This document shows, in pieces, positions 49,130-60,903 of a stretch of 64,000 bases of DNA. The DNA lies in contig JASAMV010004383.1 in assembly GCA_030248065.1 (NCBI GenBank), positions 1 to 64,000 on the forward strand, read 5' to 3'. The position numbers and the translations under genes are program-made. The stretch comes from Rhynchonema sp. JSB1_4. Taxonomy: Eukaryota; Nematoda; Chromadorea; Monhysterida; Xyalidae. Below the pieces are notes generated by a model, which searched no databases, was not told where the DNA came from, and saw only the letters and a program-made list of their open reading frames with translations. Each line of letters opens with the position of its first letter. The stretch's first letter is position 1.

Positions 49130-49850
49130 CAGGGTTGAAAAAAAAATTTTTTTATTAACGAGCTTTTTTTTTTTTAAAAAAAAATTTTTTTTTTGATTTT
49201 TTTTTTGACGAAAAATTTTTTTATTAGAAAAAGTGTTGCAAACGACGTTTCAGGATAAATGAAATCGATACAACATATTTTTCAGAAATTGAAAAATTTT
49301 CGCCTCAGACCGAACTTGTGTGGTGACACCCTGTAGTATTGTGCAGATTCCATGGTCTCCGACCAGTCTGAGGTTGATGTTCACTAACGATGTTACTCTG
49401 ATGTATTGTAGCATGCCGTACAACGTATTTTAATGCATCTAATGCCGTATATCTGATATACGACCATCAAAATATCGATTACAGCCCAAATCTTGCGCGT
49501 CAGATCGACTTTGCGCGCCCGGTTTTGCACCAGACCTGCATATATACATGTGTAGTAGCATGTAGTAGTACATTATCGGTGCCACATCACTATAAAAGAC
49601 CAGCCCCGCGCATCCCTGTACGGATTTGGGGACAATACAGGGCGCCGCAGGCGCGATTTTGGAAAAATTGTCTCGTCCACAGAAAAAAGTGCCAATTTTT
49701 TGCCTCGAAAAAGGCCATTTTTGGACATTTTAGCCCATTTTGGGCAACTTTTTTTTATTAAAAAAAAAAGCAAAATCTAAGTTTCAAAAAAAAATTTTTT
49801 TTTTTAAAAAAAAATTTTTAATTGACCACTTTTTTTTTGAAACAACCCTG
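49130..49850. mobile_element. hAT-like MITE, CAGGGTTG family with long A/T runs
   Basis: Ends CAGGGTTGAAAAAAAAATTT and inverse ...AACAACCCTG are flanked by a perfect octamer CCCATCCT (49122-49129, 49851-49858). Subterminal zones are A8/T8 runs; the interior (49230-49740) is unique and includes a GGCGCCGCAGGCGC palindrome at 49640, again next to ATTTTGG text as in other families. No transposase frame. Confidence 0.9.
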
Positions 49851-49858
49851 CCCATCCT

Positions 49859-52800
49859 CATGCTGAAACTTTCATGCCGCAGTTTTCCAGTCCTTTTGCC
49901 CGGGTCCAGAGATCAGTGCTGGTCAAAAATTACAATTTTGTGTATTTTGATGTAATCACATTTCGTTTCGTTAGTCCTTTTGGGTCGGTTCTGTTTGCGT
50001 TTGGGCAAATGCGTTTACTGTGTGCTGCTCGGGCCACTTTCTACGTTCAACCACACGCTGGCAAATTCAAGCTAGTTTCAGTGTACACAAGCCAATCTGA
50101 AAGTACAAAGATGGCTGGGCATGCCAAGCTATATAACCAGGCCAAGCCAAGCCAAAATATCTTTTATGTGATGTTATGCAAGCTCACTTTTGTTTGCTCA
50201 AACGTCCATATACTATAGCTTGTTTGGAAGGAAAGGCCTTCAGTTCAAATCAACACGGTGGTTCGGCTTTCGTGTTCAATTATGCAGCTTAGACAACCTT
50301 TATGGCGATTTTTATGTTGCAAAACAACATTGGCGAAAGTTTGCCATTTCTCCAACCTTGCATTTCTGGTTCTTCGTTTCACTCCTCCTCGTTTCACTGG
50401 TTTAATGAAACAGCACCCAGACGACACCCAATGTTTTTATGTGATATGATATCACAATTCACGGCCAGCCTTTGCTTTATCATGGTCAATTTTACTCAGC
50501 ATCGCATGCAAATTTAATATTCGATGTTTGAATAATATACTCAACGTTATACAACGTGGACACTTCTTAAAATATACTGTACTGTCTTGGTTCATACGTT
50601 TTGCGCGCAAGCCATTCCCAGTCACGTTAAACCTAACCCGTTTTGTCCATGATACCAGCACCAGGTTTGGTGATATTCAGAGCATTTCGAATAAAAACAG
50701 CCACACGATACCAAAAACATCATGTGATGCGCTTTTGACATAAATTTTCAAACAACGCGCTGTGTGTTTTCGAGCATCCTATCGACTAAAAGTTAACTTT
50801 ACTTACTGTACAGTTCCAGCAAACGCAAAAAATGCGCATCAGTTTCGTGCTTTACGTATTTGCTACCATAACTTTCGCAAACCAGTCAAAGGTATACATA
50901 CGAAAACGGCTATATTTTTCGGGTTTTCCAATAGAATGCCAAAAGTCATGGTATTACATATGGTACGTATACTATGATGGTATACCTAGTTACGTACAAG
51001 GTGACATTTGCAGCTGAGCCAATTGCAGCAGTCATGCCTTGCTCATAACACTCCAGAATTTTGTGTTTGGACTCATGTGTGGCAGAAACCACACTGTTAT
51101 TTCAGTTCCAGAAAAACGGTAACGGATTCCATCCGTTTCAACTCCAGAAGCGCTTCTTTACTGTGCAGTTTTTCAGAGCTGAAACTCGAATTTTTTGTGC
51201 AAACGTCAGTCCACGGGGCTTGAATCTGAAATTCTCAGTACAACGAAAATATAGCTTGCAGTTTTGGAACCACCATTCAATCACGTTTTCATTGTGTTGC
51301 CTGCAACTTGTATCTAATCTCGTTTTATGCCTAAGTCCCATCCTCGTGTGCGTTGGGTTTTGTGCGTCATTTTGTCGTTTTTCTGACTGCTTGGCTGAAT
51401 GTTCGTCAGCCTGATTTCGCGTCTCGTCGCACTTTTATGACGTCATGACCTTTTTTCGCTGCGCTTGCATTTTTTTATTTCGTGTTTTTGCCCAAAAATT
51501 ATCTGGCTTGGGTATGTGAGCCTACACCAACTTATCAATGATGATGTAATAGCGGAATCGTTGTGTGTTTTTGACCGTAGCTCAATCGGTTGTTCGACAA
51601 GTCGACTGAGCAGGAGCACGAAACGGCGGGTTCGAACCTCACGGGCTTGGGGCCACCGCACAAACCGTCAGAACAGGACGGTGGTTTCTCTGATTTTAGA
51701 ATTGTTCATGTGTACTGTAATAACGCACATTGTCACAGTACAACCGATAACACTCTTTTCCGTTAAAGTGCATGGTGAACAGCGGTATTCGATGTTCGAA
51801 TTTTTTTGCCTGTAATTTGTCACAATTTGTATTATTTTTTATTCGAGACTTGCGCGGTACACACATACTGACACGATGACAGCAAACTTTCACTTTCCAA
51901 ATTTTACGGAGGCCACGGGCATAACAACAGACCCAAATGAAGCAATGGAACCGTGAAATTGGTCTTATGTGTGATTTTGGTTTCAACATTGTTTCTGCGC
52001 CAAAATTTTCCGCCACTTTCATTGCGCTCAGAAATTTGTCGTTCGGAAAATGCATGCACATATTTTTTTCATTATGTTGTAGTTCAAGTGCAAGGGTGAC
52101 TAGTTTGGGAAAATATGCGATGTAAATAGTTCCAAATCTTTAGAAAAAAGTTCGGATAATTCGCAACCGAACGTGAATTCGCGGACAGGCGTATACGTAC
52201 TTTACGTTTGTATGTATCAGACACAACTTTACGGTGTTTTTTAAATTAAGTATTCATGTTATGATCTTGTACTTGTATGCCTAGTATACCTCCTATAGTT
52301 AGCAAAAGAACAGCTGGTTGCGATTAGAACTTTGTTCATTTCGGATTTTTTACACTCTCTCCCTGCTCTCTTGAAGAACGATAAGTGAACAAAAAATCCC
52401 CATGTAGCCATTGCTGAAGTCTATCTTTCATGTTTGTGTGTACCATGCATGCTTTCTATATTTTAGGTTTTATGCGCTTTGTAACAGCATTGCAGCCAGT
52501 CAACGCATTACCATTTACGTTTTGGGATAATATTTTCAAAACAAAAATGCTCACAACAACGGGCGTGTGTGTTTTATTCAGTCAACTAAAATCCCGCTTT
52601 TGCAAAATACAGTGACCGGACAGGCTGACTACAGACTGGATGGATAGACTAAAAGCAAAAAACTGGCTTTGGTTTGGATAAAATTTTTGTGCTGCGCAAA
52701 CAAGAAACAGGATGTCTGTCACGCAGTTTGCCCGATACATTGCTCCGAAAAGAATACTAATTTACACTACAGTAGAACCAGTTTACCTGTTGGTGCATAG

Positions 52801-53426
52801 CATTATAGCATTATTCACATTGACTATACAGCTATGAAATGGTGCGATGAGACAGGAATCGTGACCAAAAAAACATTTTAATTTGAGCAGAGACATGGTA
52901 CCAAAATGCGCGTGACAATTTACCTAACGTAAGTCGCGCAAAAGTCCAGTTTCTTGATGGAAAATATCGACTGCATTGTGATTTGCATTTATACGCCACA
53001 GCGTGATCCGAAAGTATTTTTCAACTGTGCAAAATGTAGGTATATGCAGAACGAAATAAAACTATTGGGTTACACGTTAATCGACAGCGCTACATTGTGT
53101 GTGTTTTGAATGGAAAGTTTTGTGAATGTATTTGTACAACAGTGTACAAATATGAAGATAATGACAAGGTCAGAAAATTGTGGCGTTTTTTCTCACTGTT
53201 GCAACAAACTTGCTTTTTATCCCCGAACTCTCTCCTCTCTCTAACGTTTCTTCAGCTTTATCTTTTGGCGTTTGGTTGCCCATATTCTTTGTCTGCTTCT
53301 GCGCCGAATCAGGTTGTTTCTGCTGCTTATTTCAAACGCAATTTATCTCGAAACGTGTTTTGGTTTCGATTTATATGACTGCCAAACTTTAATGCGTAAT
53401 CCAGCGTGTGTCTGAGTGTAGTCGTA
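49859..53426. other. Gene-poor region
   Basis: Only short open frames without domains were found on either strand across 3.5 kb. Apart from the tRNA-like sequence at 51570-51700 I recognised no RNA gene, tandem repeat or mobile element. Confidence 0.4.
51570..51700 (+). repeat. tRNA-like sequence, possible SINE head
   Basis: A box A match (TAGCTCAATCGG, 51578) and a perfect box B match (GGGTTCGAACC, 51628) lie about 40 bases apart, as in pol III genes with a long variable arm. The T-stem pairs imperfectly and no 7-base acceptor stem closes, so it is not an intact tRNA. A tRNA pseudogene or the head of a tRNA-derived SINE is likeliest; only one copy is visible here. Confidence 0.4.
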
Positions 53427-53752
53427 TAGTCCGTCCACCAGCTCATGGCACTTTGTGTTGCTGCTGGCCGACTTGTTCCCTTCCTCCACGTTCTAATGAA
53501 AGAGAAACTGAGTTTCCGAAAAAAATTATTTTTGCTCCTAAATTGCTGTCTTTATGAAATCGACGTGTTTTATAGATTTTAATTTAATTTAATTTTAAAT
53601 TTGATCGAATTCAATCGTTTTGGACACATTTTATTATTTTTTGATTTTTTGCATAATCGCTCACACTCAATTTCTCTTTCATTAGAACGTGGAGGAAGGG
53701 ACCAAACCAGCCAGCAGCAACAACAAAGTGCCATGAGCTGGTGGACGGACTA
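53427..53752. mobile_element. TATAGTCC-family MITE with 85-base arms
   Basis: Arms beginning TAGTCCGTCCACCAGCTCAT pair with the inverse over about 85 bases with few mismatches, bordered by TA (53425, 53753). The first bases (TAGTCC) and the CTCATG box match the 17401 and 43365 elements, so they probably share a transposase. The centre is AT-rich and non-coding. Confidence 0.8.
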
Positions 53753-53754
53753 TA

Positions 53755-55321
53755 CATTTATGAAACATCAGCGTCACACTACCAGGCTGTTCCGCCTTGT
53801 TCTTTACCAATTCTTCCTAAAATTACTTGTTGATTTAATCGACGTTTTTCTAAGATCATTTTCAATTTTAATCAATATGCGGGTATATTTGACTTAAACA
53901 CGCATTTTATTGTGTTGTTTCCTGTGGCACACGCATGACATGTACTGTAGCAATTTTTTTGCAATGTTTGTAAAAAATGTAACTCCTGCTTTTGCTGATA
54001 ATTGTTGTAACTTTTTTAAAAGTTTTAGTTTATCTTCACACAAACCTCAAATTGATGCTATATTTTTGCGGCTCGGCGACCACAAAAATGTGTACATGCG
54101 TACATATACGTTTGCTAGTGCACTCGAATAACCCAGATTTTCAAGGGCATGCGCGCGTAGCACCTCAAATAATAATAATGATATAGGAAATGATAACATA
54201 ATGTGATAATAATAAATCCATTTGACAACTGGGTAGGCACACGAAAAATAATATGTCTGGGACTTGTTGCAAAAATGTGGAATCTGCGCGTTAATAAGGT
54301 AAAAAAGCGCATGGTTTACGTCGTGAAACATTTTATTCCGGCCCAATTTTTTTGTAAGTCGGTCAAACTCTAGTAGTATTGCCTGAGATTTTCGAATAAA
54401 AATGTCTCCCACCCGCATCAAATACATTCCCAGGTCGAGAAGAGTGCATTAAAAACAAGTACACGACCTGGTTTTTGGGTGGGCCTGTATAACGACCCTG
54501 TTTCTTGCGCGAGACTTGCCCAGTTTCTCTGTTTTTTTTAATTTCTTTCAGATGATCCTTGATAGCCAACCTTAAGCGCAGGCTTACCCAGAATATCTTT
54601 TTTTTTGCAATTTCATAGCAATGCATTGGACATGTCTCGACTTTTCCAAAATGAAGAAATCTCAATAAATTGACAAAAATAGTCATATTTTCTGCAAAAT
54701 TATCAGATTGAACCGAAATTGATTAAATTTGTTCGTTTTTATGCACACTAGGCATATTTAGGTATTGGTCGCACAATGACTTTATAAGAATTGGTCAACT
54801 TTTTTTCCTGAATCGTATCGAGGGAAAGTGACGGGGCAATGACGTTGCGTTGCGTGATCGCACACAAAACATGTAGTAAAGAGAATGTTTCAGACCTGCG
54901 GCAACGTGGTTGATCTGCTAGATTATTTTCAGCTGAAAATGTTTTGTGAGAATCACAAATAGCACAGTAGTTAAGAGTGACTGAACGTGAAAATCAGGAT
55001 TGATTTTGATGAATTCTTATATAGCCATTGTGCTACCAATATATGTCGAATGTATTGACGAACAAATCCTGCTGCTCCCCACTTATGTATGTACATGTGT
55101 ATAATTTTTTTGGAAAAACATCTTTCTCATCCCATCCAAGCAAGTTTACTGGTACTCTAATTCCAGTTGGAGATTGCGATCTTTGCTCTGGTAACAAGAA
55201 CTTGTTTTTCGTGTTTTGCCTGTCTTTTTTCTATTTACTGCGCTGCGCAGTTTACAGGGAGACAGGCAATTTCAAGCTGAATAGAACTTGTCACAAGAGA
55301 CGAAAATTGCTGGTTTGTATA
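53755..55321. other. Intergenic, no supported gene
   Basis: AT-rich with short unassigned open frames. GATGTTTCA in inverse orientation starts at 53761 directly after the MITE. No other structure recognised. Confidence 0.4.
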
Positions 55322-55472
55322 CCGGAGTTGTCCATAATGCAGCCCACAAATATTCGGAAACGTTTCAGAACTGAGCCCAGGGGACTCCATTTGTCAAAAT
55401 GTTTGAAACAAAAACCTCGATTTCCCACCTTTTCCGAATAGATCCCCGGGGACTCTATGTGGAATACTCCGG
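55322..55472. mobile_element. Short CCGGAGTT MITE, relative of 45820-46252
   Basis: CCGGAGTTGTCCATAATGCA at the left pairs with inverse CTATGTGGAATACTCCGG at the right; TA borders both sides (55320, 55473). At 151 bases it is an internally deleted, diverged member. GATCCCCGGGGACTC near the right end matches the CCCCCGGGGGCTC motif of the longer copy. Confidence 0.7.
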
Positions 55473-56399
55473 TATATATTGCGGGTACAGTGAATTTTTA
55501 TTCAATTAAAGTCCAGGAACATATTGAAATTCACTCGGAATTGTGCCTTGATTTTCAAGGAAAAACGGGTTCCTGGAATCTCGATGTGCGGCACAATGGG
55601 GGAAAACAATGAGATCTGCGCAATTGTGAGAACCAGTGCAAAAAAATTAATCAAAGATCAGGTGTTCAATTCAAAAAATATAATGCCTTTAGATTCGTTT
55701 GTGTAAAATGGTTGTTCACACGTTTTCTGAGCACAAACGTTCTATTTGTATCTCTTGTCGACAAATTCTGTACTTTTCGCCTTATCTCGATATGAAATCT
55801 TGACGCACTGTAATTTTGTGAGTTTCTCATTCTTTTCTTTTTTTGTTTCACTTTGAAACGTTCAAACTGCATGGATGTCAGAACTGCTACTATAGTTTTT
55901 GACGAAACAAATAAATTTTCCAGCAATGTTTACAGGCGTCATTTCATATCCTAAAGTTATCAGTTCATTTCCTACCCTAATTCCATTCGCCCTTCCATCA
56001 TGCGTTACAGAACACCCGGTCCAATTGACATTGCAAAATCTTATTATTCTCCGCATGTGCGTGTGAAAAATTACACAATCACAACCTTTGCACACAAAAA
56101 TTAATTCAGTTCAGACTAGACCACAAAATGATCACAGAAAAAATGTAAAGATCTGCTGTTCTGCACAAGGGTCGGTCTCCTGGATTCTTTTTTCGTTTTA
56201 GATCGCAACCCGTGACCTAATCCGTTCCCAAATTTGCATTTTTTCTGTTGATATATCGGTATGTACGTCATTCGTGTTCTTTTAATTGGAACCAAAATAC
56301 AAGTAATTTTCTTAATTTGTCAGAACAGAATAAAATATAAAAATTTTTCGAATTTCAGTTTTATATTTATCCAGATTAAATAAAAAAACCAACACAAAA

Positions 56400-58988
56400 A
56401 TGAAACGAACCATATTCCTGCAATCGCTACTGGTGCCGTTGTGCTTTACATTGGAGGTTGTCGACAACGGCGGCCAGACATCAAATCAAAACACGATACC
56501 GAGGTTGAGGACTTGGTGCGCTCTTACGGGTAAGTCGGTTTGTGTCATGTTGCCATTGGTTAATTTCAAAACTATGAATGTGCGCCCCGAAGCGAGCTCC
56601 CGGGGACCCTATTTCGTGGCCCTATCCGAGGGCCCTGTATGGAAAACCCCAGTCCATGCCCTGATGGTCTGTAATTATCGCGTCGAACAGGCTTATATCA
56701 AACACATTCGCACAATTTGACCCATTTGATGTTTCACAGGTACATGCAACAGCACTGGTTTAGTACGTCGTACATTCAGCATAACATGTTGCGCAGAGGG
56801 ATACCCCGAGCCCGTTGAGTCCGTTGCGGATTTAGTGCAGAATTTCACTTCCGAAATGGTGAGAATGAGCATTATATTGACTGCTTTTGTGCCAACTGTA
56901 ATCTGATATTGATCTTCACAATATTTGAAAACTAAAACTTGAAAAGCAATCCAGGTCGGTCCGGCCACTGCCTTCAATGACACGTGCTTCCGCTATCACG
57001 GCAATTATACGTATTTATCGAACGTCAGCGCTAGTTTTTCGATGGGTGAGCAAAATTTTCAAGTTCTACAGTACTTCATGCAATGAGACGGGCTGAAAGA
57101 TACTTGTCGTATGAGGCGGTTTTGAACCTTGCCTCCCGTTACCACCTGAACGAATACTCCACTGTGCTACTGAGTTGTTTTTATTAATCACCGATATTAC
57201 AATCAAGAACTTTGCTAGAAATCGCATTGTCCATTTGCAGGCATCCGCTGCAAGTGCCCCGACGTCCAGATGGACCGCAACTGTCGCAGTCTACAACCGT
57301 GCACAAATGGCGGGTACCGAGCGTTTAGCGCCAGACTCAGATGTGTTTGTCCGGGCGCGTATTTCGGCGACCTCTGTGAACATTATTGTGACCGCGGACA
57401 GCGCGTCAAGGATCCGATATCTGGCATTGACACTTGTCTGTGAGTTTTGGCTTTCTCAGGTGCTTGTTTTTTGTCAAGCTGTTTTGGAACACATTGCCCC
57501 AACCGTTTCTATACAAACGATTTTATTCACGATGCGAAACATTTCCTTTTCTGCTACTCCCATTCTTGTTTATAGTTGTTGCAATGGTGATAATCAGTTT
57601 GATAAAGCCGATGTTGAACCATAAAACAAAAAAATAAATAAAACAAATAACAAACAAATGAAAAATAAAATCTCATAATTTTTCAGTTGCAACGCCAACT
57701 ACGAAGGTCATTCATGCGACTCGATCATATGTCGAAATGGCGGTACTCCTTCCACCGACAATAGGGGCTGCTATTGTCAACCGCCGTATTTGGGCAAGCA
57801 TTGCGCCAATCGACTAACGGAGACTTACACTCATTCACCTGATAGTAATTTGGCTGGATCGCTGAGGAAGGATTTCACTGGTTCGGTTTCTTGGACGGTG
57901 CCTTCGGGCCCTTTTGTGGTCGGTTTAAGTGCGATGACCTAGTGCACCGACGTTGTTTTGAGTAAGCGGGCTGATCGCGCAGGGGAGCGCGCACCATAAT
58001 ACTTTGTGGGATTGACTGTCTTGATCCCCGCATACGCAGCGACCACGCGATGCTTATGTTTTGACCAGTCGGGTTGTAGTACCTCACACGCGACTCTTTG
58101 TGCTTTATTACTACCCCATTCAGCCGACCAATATTTCTGCTCAGATATTCAACTGATGTTTCAGGCACGATAATCAGTCTACTTCTCGTGGTGACCCTAC
58201 TTTGTGCCATGTATTGTATGTTACGACGTCGGTTACATCACTCAACACAAAGGAGTCAAGCGTTCTTTGCTGAATTGTATGCCGCCAGAAGGGAAATGAT
58301 CGCCAGGGAATTAGGTGAGAAATAAAAGACTTGAAGAAATTTGTGTTAAGTGTAGCTATTCAAATGGCTTTTTCCCATCGCAACTACCTCTATATTGAGT
58401 ATCTATCCAAAAGTTCGGTATGGGAGATGGCTTGTCATCATGCCCATCATTGATTGTCAGACCAAACTGTCTCAAAGTAGTACTACCTCTTGAGGCAGAC
58501 GGTTTTGAAATCAATGCGGCTGAAATTGCTCTATGGATTGCTTATCCAAGAATACGGGACCACAAGTCACGACAGTTAAGCGAAACGAGTGCAAATGGCA
58601 AAGACTGCACCCTGCATTATTTGCAGCGATTGTATCGACGGTATCGCCGAATGTGCAGCCCTATCACCCCAATTCCGACCTACCCCCCAGTTACTCGTTC
58701 ATTACCGGGCAGGCAATGTCCCCGGGCAATACAACTGCGTCAACACCCATGACCGTGCAGACCCCTCTGGGCCAAGGGGACGCCGACCTGCCACCATTGC
58801 CTACATATGAGGATGCCATTAAATTGGGCCCGCCCGGCAACAATGCAGCCACGACGCCGGAACGGGCTGAGACTAGGACTTTGAATGATAATAATGCTGA
58901 TAACGACCGGACTGAGACTACGACCATCGTGCTGGATGGGAACGAAACGTCTGTCCCTGCAAGTAGTGAAACATCACAAGGCACTTGA
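56400..58988 (+). CDS. Single-pass EGF-repeat protein with PY-motif tail
   Basis: Seven in-phase exons (56400-56529, 56740-56858, 56955-57045, 57241-57439, 57687-57922, 58165-58314, 58627-58988) give 428 residues. A hydrophobic leader (TIFLQSLLVPLCFTLEV) is followed by an N-glycosylated ectodomain and EGF-like modules: PCTNGGYRAFSARLRCVCPG, then CNANYEGHSC and IICRNGGTPSTDNRGCYCQP ending YLGKHC. A membrane helix (TIISLLLVVTLLCAMYCM) is followed by RRR and a cytoplasmic tail containing LPPSY and LPPLPTYEDAI, PY-type motifs that bind WW domains of NEDD4-family ubiquitin ligases. The type I topology is read directly; a signalling or adhesion role is inference. AATAAA at 59140 is a likely poly(A) signal. 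Introns 1 and 5 end in GATGTTTCA plus an acceptor. Confidence 0.82.
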
Positions 58989-59139
58989 ATGACAGTAATA
59001 CGGGTGATACTATTTGAAACGATGTTGTGTTTTGGGGAGTTATTTCTGTTCATAGTTTTGATACAGTTCGACAATTTATAGTCAAAATTCGTCGCTTGCT
59101 GTGCATGATTCTTTGATGATCCGGTGTTAAAATATATTG

Positions 59140-59145
59140 AATAAA
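59140..59145 (+). promoter_or_regulatory. Poly(A) signal for the EGF gene
   Basis: AATAAA 152 bases after the stop codon of the EGF-repeat gene and before the convergent gene's stop. Confidence 0.5.
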
Positions 59146-59300
59146 ACGCGAATACCGACTTCAACATGAAAGCACGAGTTGAGGGAGAAGAAGAAAAGTT
59201 GCGAGGGAAGAAGAAATCTGTGTGGTGTGAAACAATCAAAGCTGCAAAGGGAATGGCTGCAAAGAAATTTGTCACACGACCACTCAGTAAATTGAGCGAA

Positions 59301-60103
59301 TCAGTTACAGTCCCAATGATCCTCAATGCTTCTCAGTTCGTCCTTGTCATGTGATGTTTCAATCGATTTTGTCCTCTCCATCGATGTTGTGATCGGTGAT
59401 CGGTCGCTGGACAAACTGTCCATGTCGGCACGGTCATGGTGGTGGTCGTCTGAATTTACATACATATGTATATTAATTTGCAATGTGCACTTTCGTTCTG
59501 GACTTGAAAAAAATATATATAGATAAAATAGCAAGATCAGGTATAGCATATAAAGTAAAACTACGCCAACACGAGCCCGATTTCGGAGCTGGCAAAATGG
59601 TGAAACATTCATGACGTGGCTGCTGATTTGGGAAACGTTACACCTTGTGGCATACAACATGGAGCATGATGATTTTCTCTTTCTTTGCGTTTTGCAAGTT
59701 CACCACCTCCGAAATCGGGCTCGTGTTGGCGTAGTTTGCCTATATATAAATGAAAGCAGCAAACAAATCTCCTCCATTGTTCCATTAAATACATAGATTT
59801 TTGCTTGACCAGCAAAACTTTTGCAAGGTTTGACAACCGAATACTGTGAAACAAGAAACCGATTGTGACTCACAGCATTGTTTGTGCACGCACGGTTCGA
59901 CCTTGTTGATGCAACATCTGCAGTACTTCTGACGATAGGAAAACAGTCCGATGCTAACTGGGATCATGATAACCACAATTCTGAAGAACTTAGATTAATT
60001 ACCAGTTTTCATTAACAAAAAGACCGACATAACTTACACCAACAGAACCACCAACGCCCATTTGGGTTCGCAGCAGTTGAACTCGCAGCATCGGTATGAG
60101 CAA
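59301..60103 (-). CDS. Cys-rich single-pass protein (Shisa/VOPP1/CYYR1-like), 5' partial
   Basis: Three in-phase exons are visible: 60103-60038, 59980-59874 and 59449-59301. The first gives CSYRCCEFNCCEPKWA, paired Cys doublets directly before a membrane helix (LVVLLVIVVIMIPVSIGLFS), then YRQKYCRCCINK and a His/Asp/Ser-rich tail ending HWDCN. Cys doublets packed against a single helix with a Cys-rich juxtamembrane side are the signature of the STMC6 group (Shisa, VOPP1, WBP1, CYYR1). The 5' exon with the signal peptide was not found; the first seen exon begins in phase 2. The intron between exons 2 and 3 holds a foldback element. It converges on the EGF-repeat gene with 312 bases between stops. 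Confidence 0.6.
59558..59737. mobile_element. Foldback MITE in intron of the Cys-rich gene
   Basis: AAACTACGCCAACACGAGCC at 59558 and its inverse ending at 59737 pair over about 35 bases (through CCGATTTCGGAG). AT-rich, TATA-containing flanks make a TA target likely but not certain. Confidence 0.65.
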
Positions 60104-60379
60104 CTGAAATGTTGTTTGAAGGTCATTTCGCGCAGTTAGGTCATATCAAAGCTGCAAATCAAACAACGGCCAAAAGCTGGGACAAACGGAAGTGAAGGGA
60201 AAAAGGGAGTTGCACTGATAAAGAACTTTCATTTTTTTTCCAACTTTGCTTCATCTCACAAAATCGCTGAGTTGGGCTAATAGTGCTGTCGTCTAATCAG
60301 ATTGTTGAATCCTGTTGTCAAGCTCAGCAGCCCCAAATGAGCGTGAGAAATAATGTACAGTACCAGCTGCAATTTTGGC

Positions 60380-60640
60380 TGATGAGGCCCGCGCCGCAGG
60401 CCCAGCAAGAGCCCGCAAAAAAAAAAGGCACCGCACCAGCCAAAGGCAGCAACACCCACCCCCCCGAGATCACACCCCAATACACGAAACAAACACAAAA
60501 AACCAAAAACTAAAAAAAAAAAACTCTCCCAATATAAAAATCAAACAACAAAAAAACAACAAAAAAAACACAACCACAAAAAACCCCCCCCCAACCCCCA
60601 ACCCCACCACCCCACCCCCCCCCCCCCCCCCCCTGTACAT
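60380..60640. repeat. A/C-rich low-complexity tract
   Basis: Long runs of A and C with almost no G or T on this strand, ending in a C20-type run at about 60620. It may be natural low complexity or an assembly or read-quality artefact. Open frames across it are not credible. Confidence 0.6.
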
Positions 60641-60903
60641 TCAGTTGACGACAAGATTTGACCATCAGTACTATAAGCCTTAAACAACTGTTAGCCTATC
60701 GATTGCTGTGATCCCTCCTTTGTAGCAATATATTTGCTGACGAGCTAAGAATGAAGAAACGAAACTTGCAACAGGACTCACAGATGGTAAGCGAATTTGT
60801 CAGTTGAACTTTCAGTCAAGTTTGCCAGTCTGCTGACCGACAGATCGGTGTATTTGGATAGGAATTCGGTGGTGAGTTGAATCTCGCAGACGTGGCTGAC
60901 GCC

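Noticed and set aside
60277..60683. Open frames in the A/C-rich tract
   Set aside because: Low-complexity Lys/Asn/Pro/Thr strings with possible sequence-quality problems.
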